Source: DATAMF01 sp964472565
GTDB lineage: Bacteria > Chloroflexota > Anaerolineae > Aggregatilineales > Aggregatilineaceae
Assembly: GCA_964472565.1 (NCBI GenBank)
Contig: CAYYNB010000027.1
Span: 1-45,414, forward strand
Direction: 5' to 3'
Length of the DNA: 45,414 nucleotides
Part shown: positions 1 through 8,228 of the stretch, one piece after another
How the letters are laid out: every line of letters begins with the position of its first letter
Position numbering within the stretch: position 1 is the first letter of the stretch
Position numbers and translations under genes: made by a program
The notes under the pieces: generated by a model
Seen by the model: only the letters and a program-made list of their open reading frames with translations
Databases searched by the model: none
Told to the model about the DNA's origin: nothing

Positions 1-1115
1 CCAACGACATCACCGCGTCCGGTGCTGTCGAGTATCCCGTTGGCCTGGCGGTTGCCGATGTGACCGCCACTATCAACGACAATGAAACACAAAGCATTGA
101 TGTGCAGCCCCAGTCGCTGACCATCAGCGAACCAAATGGCTCCGTGCCGTTCACAATCCGCCTCATGACCGAGCCTACCGCCGCTGTTCAAATCGATCTG
201 AGCGTTTCGGACACAACCGAGTGCGCCCTTACCGTCAATATGGTCTTACTCACCGCTGCAAACTGGAATACGGGTGTTCAGGTTGAAGTATCAGCGCTTG
301 ATGATGATTTGCAGGATGGCGCACAGACTTGCATGGTTGTGACCGCCGCTGCTGTGAGCACTGATCCGATATATAGTGGCATTGATCCAGCCAATGTCCG
401 CGTCACAGTTAAAGACAACGATGGTGGCGTGGATGTGTACCAGCCAACCGCCGAAGACATCGCCCGTTCGCAAGCGCCGCTGTGTGCTGATATGGATGGT
501 ACGACTAATCCGGTTGTTCGCGCTACAGTTCCATCCGGTGCGGTCTCCGATGGCAGCGTGTTCTGCCGTGTTCTGGCCGAAAATAGCGTGTTCGTCCGAA
601 CATCCGCCGAAGTCGGTGAACTATCCGTCCTCCAGCGTGGTGTGATCCAGGCCGTTGATGTTTTCGGATTGACTCACAACGGCTATGGAATTTCGGAATT
701 CAATCTGGATGTCAACATTTGCTTACAGGGCACAGGTGCATTTATTTACCTGGATGCCACCACCTTCCCGCGCACAGCCCACGAACTCCCGGTTTCGCTT
801 CAGGGCGGTTATACCTGCGCTTCGATCCCCGATGCAGGCACAGTAGTCCTGGTTCAGGGTATCCCTACCGCGACCACACTGCCAGACACGTCGGCCTCGA
901 ATCGGTCACTATCCGACTGTATGGTTATAACCAAAGCGATTATGAATCTCCGCGCCGAACCATCAGCGACCAGTGCGGTGATCGTTCAGGTTCCCTACGA
1001 TGTCACCTTGACTGCTTTCCAGCGTCAGGCCGATTGGTTCTATGTTGATTTTGTCGGTACTCGTGGGTGGTTAAACAGCGGCTTTGTAACGCTGTCGGGA
1101 GCCTGCGGTCAATAG
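1..1115 (+). CDS. C-terminal part of a secreted Calx-beta-like / SH3b protein (5' partial)
   Basis: The reading frame is open from base 3 of the window, so the gene begins upstream and only about 370 C-terminal residues are present. The first part has two beta-sandwich repeats of the Calx-beta/cadherin-like type, each closing with a strand such as VTATINDNE or VRVTVKDNDGG. A Cys-containing middle region follows. The last 60 residues form a bacterial SH3 (SH3b) domain, from NLRAEPSATSAVIVQVPYD to GTRGWLNSGFVTL. SH3b domains usually bind cell wall, so an extracellular adhesive or wall-associated role is inferred. No signal peptide can be seen because the 5' end is missing. A strong terminator follows the stop. 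The exact function is unknown. Confidence 0.75.
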   Translation, partial: NDITASGAVEYPVGLAVADVTATINDNETQSIDVQPQSLTISEPNGSVPFTIRLMTEPTAAVQIDLSVSDTTECALTVNMVLLTAANWNTGVQVEVSALDDDLQDGAQTCMVVTAAAVSTDPIYSGIDPANVRVTVKDNDGGVDVYQPTAEDIARSQAPLCADMDGTTNPVVRATVPSGAVSDGSVFCRVLAENSVFVRTSAEVGELSVLQRGVIQAVDVFGLTHNGYGISEFNLDVNICLQGTGAFIYLDATTFPRTAHELPVSLQGGYTCASIPDAGTVVLVQGIPTATTLPDTSASNRSLSDCMVITKAIMNLRAEPSATSAVIVQVPYDVTLTAFQRQADWFYVDFVGTRGWLNSGFVTLSGACGQ

Positions 1116-1133
1116 TGCCATCCCAAGAAAACA

Positions 1134-1162
1134 ATATGCCCGTCGTCATCCGGCGGGCATAT
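1134..1162. repeat. Perfect 9-bp inverted repeat downstream of the SH3b gene
   Basis: ATATGCCCG (1134-1142) and CGGGCATAT (1154-1162) are perfect inverted copies around an 11-base loop. It lies just before the terminator hairpin at 1178 and may be part of a double-hairpin transcript end. There is no U-tract of its own. Confidence 0.5.
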
Positions 1163-1177
1163 CATCCATAATAAATC

Positions 1178-1206
1178 GGGGTGCTCACTGCACCCCTGAT
1201 TTTTTA
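1178..1206 (+). terminator. Rho-independent terminator of the SH3b-protein gene
   Basis: GGGGTGC (1178-1184) pairs with GCACCCC (1190-1196) around a 5-base loop. The sequence TGATTTTTT follows. It ends the plus-strand gene and separates it from the convergent minus-strand gene that stops at 1220. Confidence 0.85.
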
Positions 1207-1219
1207 ATGTGATAGTCGG

Positions 1220-2263
1220 TTATACAAAGAACCGGTAGAGCAGATTCCCCGCATCTTCTGTGACCTTATCTGGCACACTGGTATCTGTAAACAGGTTGGT
1301 CAGTTTGGGCAAAAGCTCCCCAGCTTGCTTTTGCTGAGGCGTAGGTAGCCCATCGGGCATGTACCGCAGAAAAGAAATCGTCTTTTCACAATCAGCAAAC
1401 TTCCGCTTGAACCGGATCAGCCCATCCTGATCCCAGTCACTCAATCCGAAGTCCAGTCGTTGAAGCCCCAACGACTTGCCATATTTGATACTTTCCCAAA
1501 TGAGCAGATCAGTAGGCCGGAATTCGAGCGAGTCGGCGCGGGAAGCATTGAACTTATAGACCAGGGTATTGTGCCATTTCAGGAACAAAATGCCGCCGAC
1601 AACCTGCCCTTCGTGTTCAGCCAGTGCGACAAAACCCGCGTCCTTAGCCATGAATTGCCGCCAGATATTCTCGAAGAAACTGTATGGCTGGGCAAGCATA
1701 TGATACTTGTACTTTCGAATGCCCAGATGCATTTCAAAGAAGGCGCGCAGGTCCTCAATCGTCTGCCCAAACCGCACACTTACTCCGTTTCGCTCGGCTT
1801 TCGAAATCGCGCGCCGTGCCGAGCTTTCGATCCGGCTCCAGTGCGCATCCACATCCGGTCGGAGGTCCATCCCATGCCAGCGTGCCTTGTTGACCAGTGC
1901 AAACCGGTCATCTTGCAGGGGAATCTCATTATGCAGCGGGCGTACAGCCAGCGGGCGATTCTCTGCTAACAGGTCGTCGATCAAGACCTTCCACTGTTCA
2001 AAGCTTGTTACCAACGGATCGCAAAAATCGGAAAAAGGCAGTGATGCGGTCCGTTCGCCCCGAATATCCGCGATACGGCAGAAAGGAATTCCGGCGAGTG
2101 GATTCCCCGCCTCATCTAGGAGCATAAAAGCTTGCGGTTCCCACCCATATGTATCCGCCAGCACCTGCATCCAGGCAGGCGAATGAAACACACTGCTGTC
2201 ACTTTCAGCCGTGAGTCGCTGCCATAGCGGATCCGTCCGAGGAGCAACACTAACGATATTCAT
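1220..2263 (-). CDS. FemAB/GNAT-like acyltransferase (Acetyltransf_6 type)
   Basis: 347 residues. The layout fits the FemAB-like double-GNAT proteins often found in polysaccharide clusters. There is an N-terminal GNAT-like half with FHSPAWMQVLADTYGWEP, and a C-terminal acetyltransferase-like half with GQVVGGILFLKWHNTLVYKF and LLIWESIKYGKSLGLQRLDFG, ending in a substrate-binding strand (FKRKFADCEKTISFLRY). Members transfer amino-acyl or acyl groups to cell-wall or glycan acceptors; the actual substrate here cannot be told. GGAG lies about nine bases before the ATG. It is the last gene of the minus-strand polysaccharide block, after the methyltransferase, and probably modifies the product of that pathway. 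Confidence 0.7.
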   Translation of the reverse strand: MNIVSVAPRTDPLWQRLTAESDSSVFHSPAWMQVLADTYGWEPQAFMLLDEAGNPLAGIPFCRIADIRGERTASLPFSDFCDPLVTSFEQWKVLIDDLLAENRPLAVRPLHNEIPLQDDRFALVNKARWHGMDLRPDVDAHWSRIESSARRAISKAERNGVSVRFGQTIEDLRAFFEMHLGIRKYKYHMLAQPYSFFENIWRQFMAKDAGFVALAEHEGQVVGGILFLKWHNTLVYKFNASRADSLEFRPTDLLIWESIKYGKSLGLQRLDFGLSDWDQDGLIRFKRKFADCEKTISFLRYMPDGLPTPQQKQAGELLPKLTNLFTDTSVPDKVTEDAGNLLYRFFV

Positions 2264-2364
2264 TTAGACTATCTCCACTTTACGCCAGTTCTGATTGGCG
2301 TTTTACGAAAGCACACAATCGGTTTCCGTCTATTGAAGAAAACCGCTAAATTCCAAACTCCTGC

Positions 2365-3300
2365 TTACCAGCCGCGTATTTCTTTAACCGATACCCGCTT
2401 GCTCGACTCTGCCGCAGGCCGGAAATCGTAAATTCCATTTTCAACCGGCCAGTGTGCTTGACAGTTTGGACAGTAAAGTTCGCTCGGTTGTTCAGTCAGA
2501 TCAAACCCATGACAGGTGGGGCAGCGCCAGAATTTCCCTGTGGGGTTAGGCTCGTCTTGTCCCACTGCTTCAGATCGCACAAACACGCTGGGCGAGATCG
2601 GATAAATGTTCCCCATCGGCTGCAAAATTGCGTCCAAACCTACTAAGATGCGTAGCGGAATCACCCGCTTTAAGGAATTGAGTCGGAAATACGACACTGC
2701 TTTTCGTCGCCCCGGCGCAAAATGAGCCTGGATGAGCAAATCATGCACAAAGGACGGATGAAACCCATAATACAGATCGTAAAACTTCACGGGTTCTTTG
2801 CTAAAGGGGTTAGACATTGCCACTTTCGACTTCTGCCAGTGCCGCAGCGACCACCGGGCAATTGACCGGAGATTTCGCTTGCTGGTGAATTCCAGAATGA
2901 AATTCCCCCCGCTGCGAATCGAGGCGCGCACCTGTTTCAGTGCGCTTAATGGATCATCCATATGATGCAGCGTGCGCACCATCGTGATCGTATCGAATTG
3001 AGCGGGTGCAAATGGAAGGTGATAAATATCAGCCGCTACATAAATAAACTTATCAGGGCCATAGTGATCGCGCGCATATTCCAGTTGAGAATGGGAAAAG
3101 TCAACGAGGACGATTTTTTTGTAATCCTTATACAGGTCGGCCATTCGACCAAACCCAGCGCCCAATTCCAGCAACCGTTCGCCGCGTGGTAGCAGCCCTT
3201 TGACTGCTATCCGTTCTGTTCGATCTTCATAATCGCGTCCCCGGTTTTCCCAGAATTCCGTCCGATAGGTCGAGTTTTCATAATCGCAGATGTCGGGCAT
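2365..3300 (-). CDS. Class I SAM-dependent methyltransferase with C-terminal zinc ribbon
   Basis: 311 residues. Motif I is clear (LLELGAGFGRMADL, about residues 43-56), followed by the acidic VLVDFSHSQLEYAR strand and the post-motif TITMVRTLHHMDDPLSAL. This is a Methyltransf_11-type fold. The C-terminus adds a four-Cys ribbon (CPTCHGF...LYCPNCQAHWP) of the Trm112-like kind, often seen in methyltransferases of this sort. The substrate is unknown; a polysaccharide or lipid-linked sugar is likely from the neighbours. The start is set by GAGGA five bases before the ATG. An unusual hairpin (3399-3434) lies between it and the upstream aminotransferase gene. Confidence 0.8.
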   Translation of the reverse strand: MPDICDYENSTYRTEFWENRGRDYEDRTERIAVKGLLPRGERLLELGAGFGRMADLYKDYKKIVLVDFSHSQLEYARDHYGPDKFIYVAADIYHLPFAPAQFDTITMVRTLHHMDDPLSALKQVRASIRSGGNFILEFTSKRNLRSIARWSLRHWQKSKVAMSNPFSKEPVKFYDLYYGFHPSFVHDLLIQAHFAPGRRKAVSYFRLNSLKRVIPLRILVGLDAILQPMGNIYPISPSVFVRSEAVGQDEPNPTGKFWRCPTCHGFDLTEQPSELYCPNCQAHWPVENGIYDFRPAAESSKRVSVKEIRGW

Positions 3301-3398
3301 AGAATCCTCATTCGTCAGTCTCTGTTGATGGCTTACGATCTAATAACGCAGGACGGGCAGAGGAAATGGTTACCCTTTGAAGAGTAGTTCTGACATAG

Positions 3399-3434
3399 AA
3401 TGGGGCCTTTCGAATGTCTTAGGCCCCATTTTTT
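3399..3434 (+). terminator. Terminator-like hairpin facing the plus strand
   Basis: AATGGGGCCT (3399-3408) pairs perfectly with AGGCCCCATT (3421-3430), a 10-bp stem, followed on the plus strand by TTTT. Both flanking genes are on the minus strand, and reading that way the hairpin is preceded by A's and lacks a U-tract. So it would stop antisense transcription, or act on the minus strand only as an RNA end or processing stem. No plus-strand gene or clear promoter was found upstream. Confidence 0.6.
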
Positions 3435-3451
3435 AGAGCAATATCTGATCC

Positions 3452-4582
3452 CTAATTGTGCATGGACGAGAATTCTTTGATACTGTGGACCACGTACTCG
3501 ATCATTTCATCGGTCAGTTCAGGGAACATCGGCAGCGACAAAATTTCATCTGCATACCGTTCCGTGATCGGATACGATCCGCGCGGACGGTCCAGGTCCT
3601 GATATGCTTCCTGAAGATTAATCGGCACCGGATAATGCAGCACCGTCGAAATCCGCCGCTTAGCCAGGAATTCGCGCATTTCATCCCGATGATGCGCACG
3701 GATCACATACAGATGCCACACGGGTTCGGCATAATTCGCGGCGGGCGGCAGCACGATTCCATTCCCGCCCAACAGCTTGGTATACGCCCGCGCATGCTTA
3801 CGCCGCAGTTCGTTCCACTCATCCAGGTGCTTCAACTTGACCCGCAGAATGGCGGCTTGCATGGTATCCAACCGGCGGTTGTAGCCCTTCAGCGCGTGAT
3901 AATATTTCTCGCGCTGCCCATAATTCCGCAGCATATGAATCCGGTCTGCTACTGCGTCGTCATTGGTGACGATCATGCCGCCGTCACCACAGGCACCCAG
4001 ATTTTTCGCTGGATAAAAGCTGAAGGCGGCCCCATGTGCCAGCGAACCAGCGCGTTTGCCTTTATACCGCGCGCCATGCGCTTGGCACGCATCCTCAATA
4101 ACAATCAATCCATGCTGCTTTGCCACCGCTAAAATCGGGTCCATATCAGCCGGCTGTCCGTAAAGGTGGACAGGAATAATGGCTTTGGTTCGGCTGGTGA
4201 TCGCTTCCCGCAGTTTACCATTGCAATCCATGGTATAGGTATTGGGATCAATATCGACCAGCACCGGAGTTGCGCCGACATATGAGATCGCCAGGACCGT
4301 AGCGATAAACGTATTGGCTGCGGTGATAACTTCATCCCCTGGCCCAATATCATATGCCCGCAGCAGCAGTTCAAGCGCCGACGTGCCCGAATCAACCGAA
4401 ATGGCGTGTTTTGCTTCGCAGAAAGCAGCAAACTCGGCCTCAAACAGCGAGACATCGTTCCCTAAAATAAAATCTGATCGCTCCAGAATCCGGTTAATAG
4501 CCGCCTGAATTTCATCATTCAAGGCGCGATGCTGGGCCGGCAGATCCATGAACGGAACTTGTAATCCTTCTTGAATGGTCAT
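3452..4582 (-). CDS. DegT/DnrJ/EryC1/StrS-family PLP sugar aminotransferase
   Basis: 376 residues when started at the ATG giving MTIQEGLQVPFMDL; 20 extra in-frame residues upstream do not look like this family. The fold-type I markers are present: VDSGTSALELLLRAY, VIEDACQAHGARYKG (PLP-binding Asp), and the Schiff-base lysine in FSFYPAKNLGACGDGG. Such enzymes aminate a keto-sugar nucleotide. The neighbouring Gfo/Idh dehydrogenase is the usual partner, as in the WbpB/WbpE or WlbA/WlbC step making 3-amino sugars. That pairing suggests a UDP-3-keto-HexNAcA-type substrate, which is inference. The first 68 bases overlap the end of the dehydrogenase gene, so the two are probably translationally coupled. 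Confidence 0.92.
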   Translation of the reverse strand: MTIQEGLQVPFMDLPAQHRALNDEIQAAINRILERSDFILGNDVSLFEAEFAAFCEAKHAISVDSGTSALELLLRAYDIGPGDEVITAANTFIATVLAISYVGATPVLVDIDPNTYTMDCNGKLREAITSRTKAIIPVHLYGQPADMDPILAVAKQHGLIVIEDACQAHGARYKGKRAGSLAHGAAFSFYPAKNLGACGDGGMIVTNDDAVADRIHMLRNYGQREKYYHALKGYNRRLDTMQAAILRVKLKHLDEWNELRRKHARAYTKLLGGNGIVLPPAANYAEPVWHLYVIRAHHRDEMREFLAKRRISTVLHYPVPINLQEAYQDLDRPRGSYPITERYADEILSLPMFPELTDEMIEYVVHSIKEFSSMHN

Positions 4583-5657
4583 AGCTTGTCTCCGAAATGA
4601 TCTGAGGTTGAATCTCTTGACTGATTTCCCACTTGATTTCAACTGGCCGCCCGCGTTCTGCTACCGAGCGGTTAATCGCTTCCATCACATGAACGACTTC
4701 CAGCCCATTGTATCCATCGCTGATCGGGTGTTCATCATTGAGTACGCAATCGACAAAATGATTACATTCACTCTTCAGCGGTTCGCTGGCTTCAACCTTC
4801 GGGCTGTAAATATCACCGTCCCGAATATCAAAATGATACTCGCCATAATTCGCTGGTTCTGCTCCGTTTGAACTGGGTGCGATCCCTTTCTCAAAAACTT
4901 TCACGCGTTCCAGCGGATCAAGATCATTAAACACCACGCGTTTTTCGCTGCCGACTACAACAATTTCTCGCACCTTAGCCGGGTCTGCCCAACTCACATG
5001 GATGTGGGCCAGCACCTCATTCGGATATCCCAACACGATAAAGCCCACATCTTCCCGGCTGGTATGTAAATATTTGCCCCCCACCGCGCTCACCCATTCC
5101 GGTGTGGTTTCCATGAAGTGGTTAAAAATCGACACGTCATGAGTTGCCAAATCCCACACGGCATTCACGTCATGACGGATCGGTCCCAGGTTAGTCCGGC
5201 GCGCGTAAAGATAATACAAATCGCCCATTTTCCCTTGCTTGATATAGGACTTTGTTAACTGGACCCCGGCATTGTAGAGGAAAATATGGCCTACCATGAG
5301 TTTGAGATTTCGGGCTTCTGCCAGATGCACCAGTTTTTCAGCATCCGCTGTGGTGGTCGCCATCGGTTTCTCGACCATCACATGCTTATCAGCCAGTAAA
5401 CATTGCTTTGTCACTTCATAATGAGTTGTGGCTGTTGTGCTGATAATCGCGGCCTCAACCCCTTCCAGGGCTAATGCTTCTTCAAGATCAGATGTGGCAT
5501 ATATATTGGGGAAACGTTTATTGATCTCCTGTAGCCGCTCAGGGCGCTGTTCACAAATAGCGACAACCTGTGTCCGCGGAAGCTCCGAAAACAGCCGGAC
5601 ATAATTGACGCCCCAATACCCACAACCTACGATTACAACACCTAGTTTGTCGGCCAT
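4515..5657 (-). CDS. Gfo/Idh/MocA-family sugar dehydrogenase (WlbA/WbpB-like)
   Basis: 380 residues. The N-terminal Rossmann domain starts at LGVVIVGCGYWGVNYVRLF; the EKP motif is seen in HVMVEKPMATT, followed by the family's C-terminal alpha/beta domain with AVWDLATHDVSIF. The start is chosen at MADKLG because AAAGGAGAAAGA lies just before it; an upstream ATG would overlap the preceding gene. It probably oxidises a nucleotide sugar at C3 to give the aminotransferase encoded next its keto substrate (family knowledge plus context). The last 25 or so residues lie in the overlap with the aminotransferase start and look non-conserved. The 19-base gap to the sugar transferase indicates one operon. 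Confidence 0.9.
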   Translation of the reverse strand: MADKLGVVIVGCGYWGVNYVRLFSELPRTQVVAICEQRPERLQEINKRFPNIYATSDLEEALALEGVEAAIISTTATTHYEVTKQCLLADKHVMVEKPMATTTADAEKLVHLAEARNLKLMVGHIFLYNAGVQLTKSYIKQGKMGDLYYLYARRTNLGPIRHDVNAVWDLATHDVSIFNHFMETTPEWVSAVGGKYLHTSREDVGFIVLGYPNEVLAHIHVSWADPAKVREIVVVGSEKRVVFNDLDPLERVKVFEKGIAPSSNGAEPANYGEYHFDIRDGDIYSPKVEASEPLKSECNHFVDCVLNDEHPISDGYNGLEVVHVMEAINRSVAERGRPVEIKWEISQEIQPQIISETSYDHSRRITSSVHGSAGPASRLE

Positions 5658-5676
5658 TCTTTCTCCTTTAGGTAAA

Positions 5677-6525
5677 TTAACCCGCGCCATGTCCGTTCAA
5701 GACCGCCGGAACAGTCAGAAGCAGCAGTTTGAGATCCATAGCGAGTGATTGGTGGCGCACATATTCAATATCCAGGCGCACCTGCTCATCAAAATTAACC
5801 AGGCACCGCCCCTTGACCTGCCACAATCCAGTTAGTCCTGGGAGTGCCGCCAGACGCTCTTTATGCCACGCTTTGTACTCGGCGTATTCATACATCGGCA
5901 CCGGGCGCGGCCCAACCAGGCTCATTTCGCCTCTGAGTACATTAATCAGTTGGGGTAGTTCATCCAGACTCGTCTTGCGCAGAATATGCCCCACCCGTGT
6001 AATACGTGGATCGCGCTCTAATTTGTAGGGCGAGTCTGTGTCATTCTTTTCGAGTGTCCCGCTGGTATACGCGCGGATATGGGCTTGGTGCAGCGACTGA
6101 TCCGCGTTATGGTACATCGTCCGAAACTTGAAGATACGGAAAGGTTGAACTTCCCAGGTATTGACGCCATTCTTGGAACGACACTTTGATCCGGCGCGTT
6201 CTTGTGTAAAAATCACGGGGCCGCTCGAGTCGAGCTTGATGGCTAGCGCAACGACCGCCAGCAAAGGCAGCAGCATCAGTAACCCCAGCACGGAAAGTGT
6301 AACATCCAGTATACGCTTGTAGGGCAGATAGAGCACGGTGCGCTTCGATTGGGGAACCACCAGCCGCTCGATGCTTTTCTGACGAGTTCTGGTGCTAATA
6401 GCGGGCGCAATGATTCCGAATAACGGCACAACCAGCAGCAGCAGCGAAACAAGAACGATGCCGATAAAGCTTTTATTACGGAACCGGGCGACACGAATAA
6501 ACTGCGGGATGAATAGCCGCTTCAT
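5677..6525 (-). CDS. Polyprenyl-phosphate priming sugar transferase (bacterial sugar transferase family)
   Basis: 282 residues. The N-terminus has one hydrophobic stretch (FIGIVLVSLLLLVVPLFGI, about 20-38) in place of the long multi-TM domain of WbaP. The catalytic part has its re-entrant helix at KRILDVTLSVLGLLMLLPLL, then FKFRTMYHNAD, the DELPQLINVLRGEMSLVGPR signature and LPGLTGLWQVKGR. These enzymes load the first sugar phosphate onto undecaprenyl phosphate at the inner membrane. It heads the 6525->1220 block, as expected for the initiating enzyme. AGGGGAAAAGAG precedes the ATG. PglC-like short forms share this design. Confidence 0.93.
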   Translation of the reverse strand: MKRLFIPQFIRVARFRNKSFIGIVLVSLLLLVVPLFGIIAPAISTRTRQKSIERLVVPQSKRTVLYLPYKRILDVTLSVLGLLMLLPLLAVVALAIKLDSSGPVIFTQERAGSKCRSKNGVNTWEVQPFRIFKFRTMYHNADQSLHQAHIRAYTSGTLEKNDTDSPYKLERDPRITRVGHILRKTSLDELPQLINVLRGEMSLVGPRPVPMYEYAEYKAWHKERLAALPGLTGLWQVKGRCLVNFDEQVRLDIEYVRHQSLAMDLKLLLLTVPAVLNGHGAG

Positions 6526-7068
6526 CTCTTTTCCCCTAATCTATACTGACCGAACTTTTGGCCTGGACTCACGTAGGATCAGAGTTCAGGTCGAAGTGAC
6601 GGATGGCGCTGTGATATTGGATTGTGAATTCGATACGATTTCCAGAGGTGCCTCTTATATGTTTGGAGAGATGGAAGAGGCTGGGATGATAACATTTGCG
6701 GACACACCCTGGACTTTGAATCCCCCTTAAAGTTGGTAAAGAGTTTGTAGTGCTACGATATGCCCCACATTGGGATGCGCCTTCTTTAAAATAATTAATT
6801 CAAGAAGGCACGGTGCTTGCAAGGCTTCACGTATTCAGTACCATCGTACTACAACTATTTGAAAAGTGATTTAAGACTTGCTCAAGATTCGCAGAATTTA
6901 CAATTAAGATTTTAACATGGTGGTATTACTAAAGTAAACAGGCTTGTGAGATTGTAAATTAGTAGTAAAAAAAAGTTCGAGATATAAAAAGCGTGTAAAA
7001 GAGTGAGTAAAATGATTAAAATGGCAATCTAAAGTTTGAAACTCAAATCAAATAAAAAGAGGTTTCAA
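6526..7068. other. Long gene-free region, AT-rich from about 6740
   Basis: About 540 bases between the sugar transferase start and the tRNA terminator. The first 200 bases have normal composition and no convincing gene. From about 6740 the sequence becomes clearly AT-rich with A- and T-runs (for example around 6960-7075), unlike the coding DNA. It should hold the minus-strand promoter of the 6525->1220 operon, but I could not pick one -35/-10 pair over others. Curved DNA or H-NS/Lsr2-type silencing is possible but unproven. No protein-coding frame with a ribosome site was seen. Confidence 0.5.
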
Positions 7069-7101
7069 TAAAAAAAGAACCGGTGGTTTGATCCCGGTCC
7101 T
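7069..7101 (-). terminator. Rho-independent terminator of tRNA-Arg
   Basis: On the minus strand AGGACCGG pairs with CCGGTTCT (plus-strand bases 7094-7101 and 7076-7083), an 8-bp stem with one G-U pair. A run of seven T's follows. It lies about 16 bases after the tRNA 3' end. Confidence 0.88.
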
Positions 7102-7116
7102 CTTAATCAATTCTTA

Positions 7117-7189
7117 TGCCCCTGGACGGATTTGAACCGCCGACGCAGGGTTTAGGAAACCCTCGCTCTATCCTCTGAGCTACAGGGGC
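7117..7189 (-). tRNA. tRNA-Arg (anticodon CCU)
   Basis: A 73-base cloverleaf on the minus strand. The acceptor GCCCCTG pairs with CAGGGGC, followed by discriminator A. The D stem is GCTC/GAGC, the anticodon stem AGGGT/ACCCT with loop TTCCTAA (anticodon CCT, reads AGG), and the T stem GGCGG/CCGTC with loop TTCAAAT and one G-U pair. The 3' CCA is not encoded. It has its own terminator and lies between two polysaccharide blocks. No duplicated 3' fragment marking an integrated element was seen nearby. Confidence 0.96.
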
Positions 7190-7265
7190 TGTTAAGGCCA
7201 TCCCCCCCCAAATAATGGCGCAGCCTAAAAAGCTAGTTTACCATGCTGGAACTCGATTTCAAGGT

Positions 7266-8222
7266 TTATTTATGTAACCAGCTCCGAATCCTGCTCGCCC
7301 ATTGCCCAATTATATTCGCCGTTTGTGCCGGAAACCCATAAGTCAAGAGACCATAGATTAGCCGAATTTTACCATGTGCAGGGTCCAGTTTCGTTGCCTG
7401 TCGGAATGCTTGCCGCGAGGCTGCGCGTTGTCCATGTTTCCAGTATTCCATCGCTAGGACATGATAGCGGGCTGCCACTATTTGATCATAAGCAGCCTCA
7501 TCAATACACCACTCCCGCCCTGGATACTGCCGCGCCATCTCAATCACCTGCAAACGCGCGGTTGCCATTCGTATCCCATCGGTATGCATCGCATTCGCCC
7601 GCACTCGATAGAGTGCCTGAACCTCATTCAAAAACACAACAGGATACCGGGCTGTCAATCGCAGCCATAAATCCCAATCCTCAGCCGCGCGCAGGCTTTC
7701 ATTAAACCGCCCAACTTCGATCACGGCTTGGCGGCGAACTAATGGCGCACACTCCATGATAAAATTGCCTTGTGGGCCGTTCAGGAGCTTACAGAATATA
7801 TCCCCGGATGGCAGCATTGAGTGGAGACGTGGGATGACAGTCCGGCCATCTTCCTCAACAAAATCACAATGAGTATAAGCGAAAACGGCATCAGCTTGCG
7901 TCTGTAAAAGTTCGACACAGCGTTCAACTTTGGTTGGCAGCAGTTGGTCATCCGAATCGCAATATTGAATGTATTCCCCTTTAGCTGCATCCGTCCCTGC
8001 ATTCCGCGCAGCAGGTAATCCCCTGTTTTGCTGGTAAATATATTGGATACGTTCCCCATATCGCGCTGCTAAAATTTCTCCAGTGCCATCAGTCGAGCCA
8101 TCATCAACGACAATAATCTCACAGTTCGGATACGTCTGTGCAAGGCAGCTATCAACAGTCTGTTCAATATATTGTTTGTGGTTATACGCCGGAATAACAA
8201 TACTAACCAGGGGTAAATCCAT
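7266..8222 (-). CDS. Family 2 glycosyltransferase (GT-A fold)
   Basis: 318 residues. It opens with LVSIVIPAYNHKQYIEQTVD and has the nucleotide-binding VVDDGSTDGT and the metal-binding stretch QYCDSDDQLLP (a DxD variant), plus AEDWDLWLRLTARYP, typical of GT2 acceptor-side motifs. The last 90 residues are helical and TPR-like. No membrane segment is seen, so it acts at the cytoplasmic face of the membrane. The donor and acceptor sugars are unknown. It follows the 8229-9212 gene after six bases, so the two are co-transcribed. AAAGGAG lies about 12 bases upstream of the ATG. Confidence 0.9.
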   Translation of the reverse strand: MDLPLVSIVIPAYNHKQYIEQTVDSCLAQTYPNCEIIVVDDGSTDGTGEILAARYGERIQYIYQQNRGLPAARNAGTDAAKGEYIQYCDSDDQLLPTKVERCVELLQTQADAVFAYTHCDFVEEDGRTVIPRLHSMLPSGDIFCKLLNGPQGNFIMECAPLVRRQAVIEVGRFNESLRAAEDWDLWLRLTARYPVVFLNEVQALYRVRANAMHTDGIRMATARLQVIEMARQYPGREWCIDEAAYDQIVAARYHVLAMEYWKHGQRAASRQAFRQATKLDPAHGKIRLIYGLLTYGFPAQTANIIGQWASRIRSWLHK

Positions 8223-8228
8223 CGCGCG

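Noticed and set aside
7117..7189. tRNA-Arg as an attachment site of an integrated element
   Set aside because: No integrase and no second copy of the tRNA 3' end was seen in the window. The link to the AT-rich island is only suggestive.
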